The notes under the pieces were generated by a model. It had not been told where the DNA came from, did not search any database, and saw nothing but the letters and a program-made list of their open reading frames with translations. From contig NZ_BSUN01000001.1 in the NCBI RefSeq assembly GCF_030161615.1, positions 1,240,001 through 1,304,000 of the forward strand: DNA of 64,000 nt, written 5' to 3'. The position numbers and the translations under genes were made by a program. Below are positions 46,843 through 56,562 of the stretch, piece after piece (the stretch's first letter is position 1; each line of letters begins with the position of its first letter). The DNA is from Demequina litorisediminis. GTDB lineage: Bacteria; Actinomycetota; Actinomycetes; Actinomycetales; Demequinaceae.

Positions 46843-47813
46843 GCGATGTCCTGCTCGCCATCGCCACGATGGCGGCGGTGGTCGCGGGCGGCTGGTTCAT
46901 CCAGGCGCGCGGCATCCTGCCCGCGGGAAGCCGCGAGATGCTCGCGACCGTGTCCTTCTCGATCGCGGGGCCGTGCCTGCTGCTCGCGACCGTCGCCAAG
47001 GCGGATCTCGCCACGCTCGCCTCGGCGGGCGCGGCGGTCACCTGGGGGACCACACTGGCGCTGGCGGCTGTACTCGCCGTGGTGGCTCGCTGGGGGCTGA
47101 GGCTGCCCGCGGGCCGGGCCACCATCACGGCGCTTTCGGGCTCGTACATCAACGCGGGCAACCTGGGCCTGCCGCTCGCGGTGTACCTGTTCGGCGACGC
47201 GCTGGCGGTGGTGCCCACGATGCTGCTGCAGTTGCTCGTCATGGCTCCGATCGCGTTCGGGGTGCTGGGGCGCGCCGCCGATGCACACCCGGTCGCCACC
47301 GTACGCACCGTCACCCAGGACGGGGACGCGCCCGTACGGCGCAGCGCCTTCGCATCGGCCGTCCTCAATCCCCTGACCCTCGCCACCTTGGCGGGGCTCG
47401 TCCTCGCGCTGCTGCCGTGGAGCGTGCCGGAGGCGGCCCTGGCTCCGTTCGACCTGGTGGGCGCCGCCGCGCCGCCGCTGGCGCTGCTCACCCTTGGCAT
47501 GTCGCTCTCCTCAGACGTGAGGCTGGCCGATGCCGCGGCAGGCACCCGCACGTCGCTCGCGGGGCCGATGCTGCTGACCGTGGCCGCGCGCGCGGTGATC
47601 CACCCCCTGCTGACGTGGGGCGTGGGGCTCGCGGTGGGGCTCGACGACGCGGCGCTGGCCGTGGTGGTGTCCATGGCGGCCCTCCCCACGGCGCAGAACG
47701 TGGTCGTGTACGCGAACCGCTACCGCTGCGCGGTGGATGTGGCCTCGCGAGCGTGCGTCCTGACCACGGCGCTGTCCGGCCCGGTGTTGATCGCGGTATC
47801 GGCGCTGGTCTAA
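46839..47813 (+). CDS. AEC family (auxin efflux carrier) transporter
   Basis: 324 residues with about ten helices. The GSYINAGNLGLPLAVYLFGD stretch in helix 4 and SMAALPTAQNVVVYANRY near the C-terminus are the broken-helix signatures of AEC/BASS-type carriers. GTG start overlaps the dehydrogenase stop. It could export or import an organic acid produced by the operon; the substrate is unknown. Confidence 0.88.
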   Translation: MSDVLLAIATMAAVVAGGWFIQARGILPAGSREMLATVSFSIAGPCLLLATVAKADLATLASAGAAVTWGTTLALAAVLAVVARWGLRLPAGRATITALSGSYINAGNLGLPLAVYLFGDALAVVPTMLLQLLVMAPIAFGVLGRAADAHPVATVRTVTQDGDAPVRRSAFASAVLNPLTLATLAGLVLALLPWSVPEAALAPFDLVGAAAPPLALLTLGMSLSSDVRLADAAAGTRTSLAGPMLLTVAARAVIHPLLTWGVGLAVGLDDAALAVVVSMAALPTAQNVVVYANRYRCAVDVASRACVLTTALSGPVLIAVSALV

Positions 47814-47935
47814 GCGGGAGGCAACGTCGCGCGGGACTTGGCAGAGACCAGACCCGTGACCTACGTCCCTTTTACTCTTTCTTTTGCGTCGGCAGACTCA
47901 CGCCAAGCCGTGATCCCTGCCGAAAAGAGGCCGCC

Positions 47936-49828
47936 ATGCTCGACCAGATCGCCCTGGACCCCGAGGTCCGCGCCGCGCTCGACGCCGCCCCATCCGTCAT
48001 CGTCCCTGGTACCCGCGAGGAGCTCTACACGCTGTCGCTGGGCCCTGAGGGTGGCCCCACGTTCTCCGTGGACTACGACGTGGACGGCGATGTCATCACG
48101 GAGGCCACCGTCACGCGCTGCCGCAATGGCATGGCCGTCAACTACCCCGAGGACTACATGCGCAGGCGAGATCCCCAGTGCATGGTGATCGCGGACGACC
48201 GTCCCACGGACAAGACGCGCTTTGCCGACCGCTTTGGCCGCAGGCTTCGACTCCACGCGGGCGGACACCCTCGCGTGGCTCGCGCAGCAGGACCTGGTGG
48301 TGGTGCCCTTCAAGGCGGGTGGCCTCACGTATGGCTCGCCGTCGCTCGCCATCGTCCCGGTCAACGCGGCATTCTTCGCGACCGCTCTCGTTGACCTTCA
48401 GGGCTGGGTCACGCTCGACGAGCCTGGGGGAGTTCACGCCCCGCTCGATCCTGTACGTGGCGCCGCCGTTCCGCCACAGCCACTTCGACGGCAAGCAGGT
48501 GGTGGTGCACGACCGCTCCGAGACGCTGCACGAGATCTTCGCCTACAACCTGTACCCGGGGCCCAGCGCCAAGAAGGGCGTGTTCTCAGTGCTGCTCGAC
48601 ATTGGCGAGCAGGAGGGGTGGATCACCGCCCACGCCTCGTCCGTGCGCGTCACGACTCCGTACGACAACGAGACGGTCGTCATGCACGAGGGCGCGTCGG
48701 GCGGCGGCAAGTCCGAGATGTGCCAGGACCTTCGCCGCGAGGACGACGGCCGCATCCTGCTGGGCACCAACGTGGTGACGGACGAGCCCTACCTCATCAC
48801 GTTGTCCGAGACCTCGGACCTGTCACCCGTGACCGATGACATGACCCTGTGCCATCGAGACATCCAGGACGGTTCGGGGCGCCTCGTGGTGGCCGATGCC
48901 GAGGACGGCTGGTTTGTGCGCGTCGACGGCATGAAGACGTACGGCGAGGACCCGCACTTCGAGCGTGCGGTGATCCATCCCGACACCCCACTCGTGTTCT
49001 TCAACATCGACGGCGTTCCCGACGCCACGGTGCTGCCGTGGGAGCACACGCTGGATTCGAACGGGAAGCCTTGCCCCAACCCGCGCGTGGTGATCCCCCG
49101 CCGCATGATCGAGGACGTCATCGACGAGCCTCAGCCCGTCGACGTGCGCACCTTCGGGGTCCGTATGCCCGCATGTACCAGGGACAACCCTACGTATGGC
49201 GTGATGGGCATGACCCACTTTGTGCCACCGGCCATCGCCTGGCTGTGGAGGCTCATCGCGCCCCGTGGCGACAAGAACCCGTCGATCGGCGAGGCGGCCG
49301 ATGCGGTGAAGACCCTCGAGCACGGAGGCATGGTCTCCGAGGGGGTCGGCTCGTACTGGCCGTTCGCCACGGGCACCCAGGTCGCGGCAGCCAACCTGCT
49401 GCTGCAGCAGATCGTCGCCTCCGACCGCACCCGGTACGTCCTCACGCCCAACCAGCACATCGGCGCCTACAAAGTGGGGTTCTCCGGCGAGTGGCTCACG
49501 CGCGAATGGCTAGCCCGCAAGGGTGGCGGCCGCATGCGCGCCGACCAATTGGCCCCCGCGCGCTGCGCGCTGTTCGGGTACGCCCCCACGGATGTGTCGC
49601 TCGACGGCCAGCCCGTCAGGCGCACGCTGCTGAGGCCCGAGACGCAGTCGCAGGTGGGCATCGAGGCCTACGACGCGGGCTGCGCCATCCTCACGGGCTT
49701 CTTCAAGGCCGAGCCTGCGCAAGTTCCTGAGCGATGACCTTGACCCGCTGGGCCGCCAGATCATCGAGGTGTGTCTGCGCGACGGTTCCATCGAGGACTA
49801 CGAGGGGCTAACGCCGATGTACCTCTAG
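47936..49828 (+). CDS. DUF4914 family P-loop protein (PEPCK-like)
   Basis: About 630 residues of a conserved but uncharacterised family. The N-terminus EVRAALDAAPSVIVPGTREE and FADRFGRSFDSTRADT match the family as I know it. A P-loop HEGASGGGKSEM at about residue 255 resembles phosphoenolpyruvate carboxykinase or HPr-kinase loops. Other landmarks are RHSHFDGKQVVVHDR and YNLYPGPSAKKGVFS. ATG at 47936 behind AGAGG. Frames are joined at CAGGCTT near 48244, GAGCCTG near 48423 and GAGCCTG near 49713. A palindromic repeat begins 8 bp after the stop. Confidence 0.85.
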
Positions 49829-49835
49829 GACCGTC

Positions 49836-49898
49836 TCCTACGAGTCGCTGAGTGCCCGGTTTCCGCCGAAACCGGGCACTCAGCGACTCCCAGGGCGC
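49836..49898. repeat. Dispersed palindromic repeat, copy 5 (perfect 22-bp hairpin)
   Basis: The most symmetric copy: GAGTCGCTGAGTGCCC...GAAACCGGGCACTCAGCGACTC forms a perfect 22-bp stem with a CGCC loop, then CCCAGGGCGC. It lies 8 bp after the DUF4914 stop, convergent with the next gene. Confidence 0.85.
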
Positions 49899-49901
49899 TC
49901 G

Positions 49902-50133
49902 CTACGGAGTGACGGTGTAGGACGTGGGCGCCGTGGCAATGCCAAACAGGAAGAGCGTCCATGGCACCGCGGCCGCCGTCACGAGCAGGCGCGTGGACAG
50001 GGGAGTGCGGGGCCTCCGCCACACGAGGGCGATGCCAGGCACCACGCCGCACACCATGCCCACCGCCACCAGTGTCCAGGCTTTGACTCCATGGCCGCCG
50101 CCGGCGACCTACGCTTCCCTGCACCGTCATCAT
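49902..50133 (-). CDS. Small two-helix membrane protein
   Basis: About 76 residues. After an Arg-rich start (GSVGRRRRPWSQSW) come helices TLVAVGMVCGVVPGIALVW and LLVTAAAVPWTLFLFGIAT, ending TSYTVTP and a TAG at 49902. It reads through only if AAGCCTGG near 50087 is taken as AAGCTGG. ATG-ATG start at 50133 behind GAAGGA. It overlaps the apparent 3' end of the next gene in another frame; the hydrophobic pattern makes this frame the real one. Confidence 0.6.
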
Positions 50134-50906
50134 CGCGATCCTTCGCTCGTTCGGATGACGTCCCCATCGGCACGGACTCGCCGACGATGAGGCGCCTGGC
50201 TGGAGTGTCCTCAGGTCTCTTCGGTGGTGCGGCCCCCTCGACCAGGAACTCGATGACGCGCCTGTCGACCTCGACGCGAATGGCCTCGGCGTAGCGCTCG
50301 GCCCAATGATCATCCTCGTACAGCAGCCGCATCGCCGCCTCCCGAGCGGCATCCCACGTGTGAGTGCGACGGATGGTCGCCATCGACGGCAGCCACCGCC
50401 GCCCCTTCGCCCAGACCTGATAGAGGACGTGCGAATGCGACATCTGCTCAACGACGAACTGTGCGACGGCGCGCGCGATGGCGTCCTCCGACCATGCGCC
50501 AGCGCGGCGGGTCGCGGACGAGTCGTTGTGGATTCCCGCCGCCACGAGGGCGTTGTCCCAGGCTCCCGAAGGTGCGCACGATCTCCGACGATGACGGCAG
50601 GTTCTCGCGCGACTTCGTCACGAACGCGCTGTACGTGGCCTCGGTCAGGGCACGGGGCGTGGCGTGAGCGGCGGCGTGGAGGGCGCTCAGCAGCCGGCGC
50701 GATGCCCGGGGCGACAGGTCCGTGCGGCGCTGCGCCGTGGGGAGGAGCAGGAGGCCCACGAGTCGCGCGCCCAGGAGGGTCCGCGCCTGGTCCTCCGTGG
50801 TGCCCGTCCTGCGCGCGAGCGCCGTGAGGTCGAGCGTGGGGTCGCTCGCGAGTTCCGCTTCGGCGTTGCGGAGCCACTGCACTGGGTCAAGCCCGACGTC
50901 CGCCAT
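49979..50906 (-). CDS. Protein with homing-endonuclease-associated-repeat-like motifs
   Basis: Start ATG at 50906. The N-terminus (LDPVQWLRNAEAELASDPTLDL) is helical. Two repeats of the type LPSSSEIVRTFGSWDNALVAAGI and LPSMATIRRTHTWDAAREAAM resemble the DNA-binding repeats associated with homing endonucleases and actinobacterial regulators. They are joined through GGGAGCCTGG near 50564, read as AGCTGG. The C-terminus is unsure: past about 50130 the frame runs over the small membrane gene, so the true stop is probably near there and hidden by an indel. No nuclease motif seen. Confidence 0.6.
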
Positions 50907-51033
50907 TACCCCATTGTGGGCGCATCGCCGCGGCATCGGCAAGCGTGAAGTGAGGGCCGCCACACCACTCGCGCACCGAACTACCTGCGCCGATGCTCGA
51001 CGGCCCGGTGCACGGCGTCCGCCCGGCGCGCGC

Positions 51034-51628
51034 CTACACGATGCGGCGGATGGCCGTCGGTGTCTCGTACACGTCTGCCCGCACCACGGACTGCTTGCTC
51101 CACGATGCGTGGATCATCTCGCCGTCGCCGGCATAGATGCCGATGTGCGTGCCCCCGTCGAACACCAGTAGGTCACCCGGCTGCGCCTCCGCCAGTGACG
51201 AGACGGCGGTGCCGATGGTCGCCTGGTCACGCGCCACCCGTGGCACGTCCGTGACTCCCAGCGCGGAGAGCGACAGTTGCACGAGGCCGGAACAGTCGAG
51301 GCCGCCCTCGTCGAGCGTTTCACCGCCGAGGACATAGGGGGTGCCGACATACTGCGATGCGGCCTGCACCAGTGCCTCACCCCTGGAGCCTCGCCTCGGG
51401 CGTGGACGGGGACTGCGCAAGCGGCATGATCGCCTGGCTCAACACGGTCGCGAAGTCGACAGACTGCGTTGAGGCCGTCAGCGAGGCCACGGTCATCGCC
51501 GGCTGGACCGATGCCGTGGCGGCCACCGCCGAGGGCGTGGGCGTGAGCCCCTGAGACAGCGTCTGGATCTCGGCGATGCGGGACTGGAGGCTCAGTGGGA
51601 GGATCACGGCGCTCACCGTCCTGTTCAT
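51034..51628 (-). CDS. NlpC/P60 family cell-wall peptidase
   Basis: About 198 residues. The last ~115 residues are a C40 peptidase: ASQYVGTPYVLGG, catalytic Cys in GLDCSGLVQLSL, and His in GTHIGIYAGDGEMIHA; it would cut D-Glu-(di)amino acid links in peptidoglycan. The N-terminal ~80 residues (IAEIQTLSQGLTPT and Ala/Thr/Ser-rich) contain no clear signal peptide. An extra G near 51389 (GCGAGGCTCC) breaks the frame between STPEA and SSRGEAL. Confidence 0.88.
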
Positions 51629-51743
51629 CGGGTCGAGGAACACTCGTGACGTTCACATCACGGCAGGGGTCTCTTCCTTATCGGCACGGGAGCGCCTCCC
51701 GTGAGGGTTGCGGGCATCGGCGTCGAAGGCACCAGAGAACAGC

Positions 51744-51771
51744 GAAGGCCCCCGGTTTCCCGGGGGACTTC
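51744..51771. terminator. Strong GC hairpin, terminator-like
   Basis: GAAGgCCCCCGG-TTTC-CCGGGGGaCTTC forms an 11-pair stem with one mismatch. It sits between the NlpC/P60 start and the island and does not directly follow an annotated gene on the plus strand. Confidence 0.6.
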
Positions 51772-52036
51772 TTCACGTGGGTAGTTCGGCAAATTCATGT
51801 ACCTGGGGTGATGCGGCGTGGTCGCTGTCCATTTCCCACGGCGGGCTGAGCGATTTCCCACGGGTTCCCCACACTAGCCGGGCAGGCGCGTCACGTGGCG
51901 CTTGCGACCTGCAGGCACCATTGCGCCCAAGCCGAACCACGCCGAATCCCCCGCCTCTGCGCATCGGCCCTGCTAAGTTGACGTCCAGGCCGTCTCTTCC
52001 GTTGGGCGCGCCGGGGGATAGCCAGGGGATACACGG

Positions 52037-54672
52037 GTGAGTGACATCAACGTCGAGACACAAGCGCCCACGGGGGCACGTTGGGTGCGCGCCGCGCTTC
52101 AGGTGAATCCATACGACTACCAAGGGAACCCATCGCCAGCCAACAGTCACCTAGACGAAGCCTCATACAACTCTGCGCTCCTCGACGAATGCGGTGCGCT
52201 GGGCATCTCGCTTCTCGCCGTCACAGATCACTGGAGCGCCTCGTCCGCTGCAGGGCTCGTTGCCGCAGCCACGGCACGAGATATCGTTGCCCTCCCCGGT
52301 TTCGAGGCAATCACCTCTGAGGGCGTGCATCTGCTCGTCATCTTTGAAGCAGGAACCAAGATCGAGGACATCACGGTTGCGATGGGAGTATGCGGCATGC
52401 CGCAGGACGATCCCCATGGGGTGGCTGACAAGCCCTATAGCGAGATCGTTACTTCAATGGGCGAACGTGGCGCGCTAGTGATTCCAGCGCACGTAAACGT
52501 CTCCAACTCGGGCCTCCTGCATCGCGCGGTGGGTGCACCTCTGCAGCGAATGATCACCCACAAAGAAATCCATGCGCTCGGAGTCACGCCTGGGATGCCT
52601 CCTGCGAAGGACCAGGAAAACATCCTGGCAAACAAGTCTCCGTACGAGCGGGAACACCCGCTGATTGCGATACATGCAGACGACATCATGCACCCCGACA
52701 CCTTGTCGACGGAGGGCGCCACCACATGGTTCAAGATGTCGGAACCGTCGCTCGCCGGGCTCAAGCACGCATTGCGAACACCGGAGACACGAGTAAGTGT
52801 GACGGACCCTTCGAGCAGATCGAGGGTGCTGTTGCGTGAGATCTCTTGGACCGGCGGGTTCCTCGATGGTCAGAAGGTTCCGCTTGCCGAAGACCTGACT
52901 ACAGTCATCGGTGGGCGTGGAACCGGCAAGTCCACGCTTGTCGAGAGCATTCGTTATGTTCTTGGGATCGCTCCGATCGGGTCAGCCGCGCAGAAGGATC
53001 ACTCCGACGTCATCAAGAATGTGGTCCAGACGGCAACGAGAATATCTCTAGCGGTAGACGTATTTTCGCCGGAGCCGGGTCGGTTCACCATCGAACGGAC
53101 CGTGCCAGATCCCCCAATCGTTAGGGACGCCGCCGGAACGGCAACTAGCCAAATGCCACGAGACATCGTGGGCTCCCTCGAGATCTTCGGCCAACACGAG
53201 CCTGGCTGAACTCGCGCAGGACAAGACGCGTATGGCAGAAATGGTCGGGCGCGTCGCAGGTGAACCCAAGGCGGTCAAGGAGCGCCCTGCCATCCTCAGG
53301 AAGCCTACGTGAAAATCGTGAGGGACTCGCAAGGGTCGAGCGCCACCAGTCAGACCTTGAGGCCGAACTTGAGGAAGTGCCTCGCCTCGAAGAGCGCGCA
53401 CAGAAGTTTGCTGACAGCGAAGTCGGCAGCCGGCTTGAGGAGAACGCGACACTCAAGTCTGAAGAAGGGGTGTTCGCAGAGGCGAGGGATCGGCTCGACC
53501 ACTGTGACACTGTCATCGCCGACGCCGACTTCGCTGCCATAGAGCGGCTCACCGTCGAGATTCCTGGCATTGCTGGAAGTAGCCGTGAAGACCTGCTGAA
53601 GCCAGTGACCGAAGCGCTAGACAAGGCTGCAGCCGACCTACTCGCGGCGTTGGACAGTATTGACTCCGCCCTGACGACTGCACGCCAGACCACGGACACC
53701 GCGGCCGCAACCTGGAACGAGGCTGTCAAGCCCGATCGAGAGTCGACAAACGAGGTGTTTAGGACACTCATTGAAGAGGGGCACAGGCCCGACGAGTACC
53801 TCGCGACCAAGGCCCGACTCGACACGCTGACGAAGCGCGCCGAGCACAAGAAGACACTCAGCAAGAAGCAAGAGAAGCCTACTCACCGAGCGCAGAGATC
53901 TCCTCAAGGGGCTTGCAGACAATGACAACGCCGTAGCGGAGGAGTTGAAGGACGCTATCAAGAGAGCCAACGGGGCTACTACGAAGGCCGTAGTGGTCAA
54001 GCCTGTTGCTAACCCCGATCGAGCCGCGCTGGCTGAGGTCGTCATGCGGCACTTCAAGGGTCAGCGCAACCAAGTGATTGCGGCGATCGAAGACGCTAGG
54101 CTTCTCTACCCGTGCCTTCGTGGATGCTGCTAGGGCAGGCGAATCTGAGATCGCGAAGTACGGCATCACGGGCGCTCAGCAGAGAAAACTTCTCGCTCTG
54201 GGCAAACCCCTCTTCCGCGAACTGGAGGAGATATCTGTGGGCCTCGCGGTGGAAGTCCAACTCAACATCGCACCAAAAGGGATGGGCGCCGATCTACGCA
54301 AGGCGAGGACCTCTCCAAGGGCCAACGTGCGACAGCGTTACTGCTCCTGTTGCTCGGAGCGTCGGAGAGTCCTCTCGTCATTGACCAACCCGAAGACGAT
54401 CTGGACAACAGATTCGTCTATTCGGGCGTCGTGGCGCGCCTTCGCGAGCAAGGGAACGCGCCAGATCATCGCCAGTACCCATAACGCCAATGTACCTGTG
54501 CTCGGCGACGCCGAGCCTGGTCGTGACGTTGGAAGGCAACGGCGACAGGGGCTGGGTCGTACCTAACGGGATTGGCTCGCTCGACCGACCGTCGGTTAGG
54601 AGCATCGCAGAGGACCTACTTGAAGGAGGGCGCGAAGCGTTCAGCGCTCGCCAACATCTCTACGGGTTCTAG
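52037..54672 (+). CDS. trlF: TrlF-type PHP-SMC ATPase
   Basis: About 878 residues. An N-terminal PHP phosphoesterase-like domain (LLAVTDHWSASSAAG at ~60-73, GALVIPAHVN at ~145-154) is followed by a split ABC/SMC ATPase: Walker A VIGGRGTGKSTLV at ~290-302, a coiled-coil arm of ~400 residues, signature LEDLSKGQRAT, Walker B PLVIDQPEDDLDN and H-loop ASTHNANVPVLG. This is the TrlF architecture, common in defence islands. Breaks: GAGCCTGG near 53204, AAGCCTA near 53293 and 53878, TAGGCTT near 54098, AAGGCGAG near 54310, a TC loss near 54447, and GAGCCTG near 54512. GTG start at 52037. Lower GC than the DNA to the left. Confidence 0.85.
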
Positions 54673-55020
54673 TTGCGATTCCCGACGACGCCCCTTGAGT
54701 CCGGTGTTCTCACGTCACCCCACGTCAGGCTCTGCATGAGAACGGAACGCACGCGTGGGGCTTGGCCTCAAGGGCAACCTTCCAGTGAGGGCAAATCTTC
54801 TAAGTTCAGACATCAGCCAAACTGGGGCAGCCCCCAATTGCACAAAGTTGGGCGTTAACGCACTGAAGAATGCAACATGCTCGCGCGACTACTCCCATAC
54901 GAAAATGAAGCCAAGACGAGCGCCCACCGCCCGCAGTTGCCGTCCGCTCGTGAACGTCCTGGTGTCGCGGCCCTTTTCAGCGGGACGATGACTCAATCAG
55001 GCCGGTCCCGATTTCCAAGT
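54673..55020. other. Gene-free gap between convergent trlF and the Tpt1-fusion gene
   Basis: 348 bp with no convincing coding frame. A small GGGGCAGCCCC hairpin near 54822 is the only structure I see; there is no T-run. Confidence 0.4.
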
Positions 55021-56562
55021 TCAGCCATTCCGGGCGTTGGGCAAGCGCTGAGCCACTATTGGAGGCAGCAAGGGCCAGTGACTGGCGAGCGTCTCGATTG
55101 CAATCTCTCGAAATCCGAGGCGCGGCGCGACTACGGTTTGGCCACCTCGAGAGATCAGGCTACGCGCGCGGCGTCCATCTGTCACGAGTAAGAGGGGATA
55201 GCCATGCCGAGCTCCTGCGCGAATCGCTTCGGGGGCCGATCTCGACAGGTGTACGAAGATCCGTGACATCGGGCGTAGCCCCTCACGCGCATCGAAGATG
55301 CGGGCTGCGCCTGAGGTCGAAGTTGCGTGGAAGGCTCTCGGAGGGGAACCGGCGAACGCAATCTTCGCGTCATCCAGAGTCACCGTTCGCGAGTGGCCGT
55401 ACCTGGCCCTCACAAGTCCATCGCGGAATTCGAACCGGGGGTCTGACAGCGTTGACGCAACAATCGCAACTTCTCGTTCGGTGACCCCGTTCGCGATTGC
55501 ACAAGCCAGATCAGCGACTGAAGCCCACCCCTCCCCGTCGACGTTCACCATCTCGCCATGACGTAGGTGGTACGCCATCGACCTGCTGACCCTTATGCGA
55601 CGGTGGTCACTGATCGCCAACTCCTCTGACTTCAGGTCCGACAAGCCCCTCGTACGCCGCCACGCAGTCAGTACGCGTCTTGCCCAATCACTTAACGTCG
55701 CTTGCTGAACGTTGTCCGCAAGCCCTTCGAGCGTTGCCTGCGCGTGAGCCTGGTCATCGCTGCTCGCGTTGTCGAGCGTGAGGCGACGCAGTGCTCTCGC
55801 TGCCACCGCTGCCTGATAACTCACCCAAAGTGCCGTGATGTCGGCTACGTTTTGCTGGCCAAGCCCGGCGAGGTATGCATCGAAGATCTCCCTGCGACGC
55901 CGCCAGTCGCCTGGCGCGAGCAGCGGAGCGTCGTCGGTGACCTGCGCTAACTCGTAGCCGGCCGGCCTTGACCCTATTGCTTCGAGATCGAGCGCGAGGA
56001 CACATCCGTCACTTGTCAGCACCCAGTTGTCGAGGTGGGCGTCACGACGTCGTACTGGCTTTACGCCCGAGACGAGACTCCACCATTGTTCGAACGCCTC
56101 TATGTGCGAACGTTCGCCGATGGCACGTAGCCATCGCCCCACTTCCCGCTCTTTGAGCCCGCGCCTAACACCTTCTGGGCTCGCGCTCTCCACGCGATTC
56201 ATGAGCGCGAGGAACGCCGCTATGCGCTTGAGCAGGGCGTCCGCGCGCTGCACGCTCTCGCGTTCCACGACGATTCTCGCCGAGTTGCCGGGCACGTAGC
56301 GCCTCAGACAACGCCGATTGCCGTCGCCTACGTCCAACTCTGCGAGGTGCTCGGGGAGCGCGAACTCACCCCCAGCATTGGCCTCGTCAATCGCTTGACG
56401 CAGGTCCTTGAGCCGCGCCGCCTCACGCTCGACCCCCTCCGCTCGCATTACCTTGATAGTGAAGTTCTCAGTCACTAGGCCGTAATAATCAGCGACCGTC
56501 GTGACGTCACTCCGCCCGCCAAGTCGCGTGACCGAGAGATCGGGACTATCGACTGAACGCAA
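55021..56562 (-). CDS. Kinase-like (APH-type) domain fused to RNA 2'-phosphotransferase Tpt1/KptA
   Basis: 513 residues as read, from a TTG at 56562. Residues ~20-300 resemble an aminoglycoside-phosphotransferase-type kinase: Lys37 in NFTIKVM, a catalytic-loop-like DAHLDNWVL (His176, Asp178) and LALDLEAIG (Asp192). Residues ~318-490 are a Tpt1/KptA domain, which removes an internal RNA 2'-phosphate using NAD+: SRSMAYHLRHGEMV (Arg334, His335), DPRFEF, LVRARYGHS (Arg385), FHATSTS, MSRIFVHLS and GARHGYPLLLV (Arg452). All four catalytic residues of the Tpt1 Arg-His-Arg-Arg set are present. The N-terminus may continue in frame from the upstream gene (see findings). Convergent with trlF. Confidence 0.82.
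   Translation of the reverse strand: MRSVDSPDLSVTRLGGRSDVTTVADYYGLVTENFTIKVMRAEGVEREAARLKDLRQAIDEANAGGEFALPEHLAELDVGDGNRRCLRRYVPGNSARIVVERESVQRADALLKRIAAFLALMNRVESASPEGVRRGLKEREVGRWLRAIGERSHIEAFEQWWSLVSGVKPVRRRDAHLDNWVLTSDGCVLALDLEAIGSRPAGYELAQVTDDAPLLAPGDWRRRREIFDAYLAGLGQQNVADITALWVSYQAAVAARALRRLTLDNASSDDQAHAQATLEGLADNVQQATLSDWARRVLTAWRRTRGLSDLKSEELAISDHRRIRVSRSMAYHLRHGEMVNVDGEGWASVADLACAIANGVTEREVAIVASTLSDPRFEFRDGLVRARYGHSRTVTLDDAKIAFAGSPPRAFHATSTSGAARIFDAREGLRPMSRIFVHLSRSAPEAIRAGARHGYPLLLVTDGRRARSLISRGGQTVVAPRLGFREIAIETLASHWPLLPPIVAQRLPNARNG

Noticed and set aside
51640-51780. tRNA or tmRNA remnant at the island boundary
   Set aside because: Hairpins are present (CACGGGAG/CTCCCGTG and the 51744 stem), but no cloverleaf or CCA-end can be drawn.
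56475-56560. Tail ACVQSIVPISRSRDL to SLIITA as the true end of the helical-repeat protein
   Set aside because: It lacks pattern and overlaps the well-formed start of the kinase domain in the other frame; a misread AGCT near 56575 is more likely.
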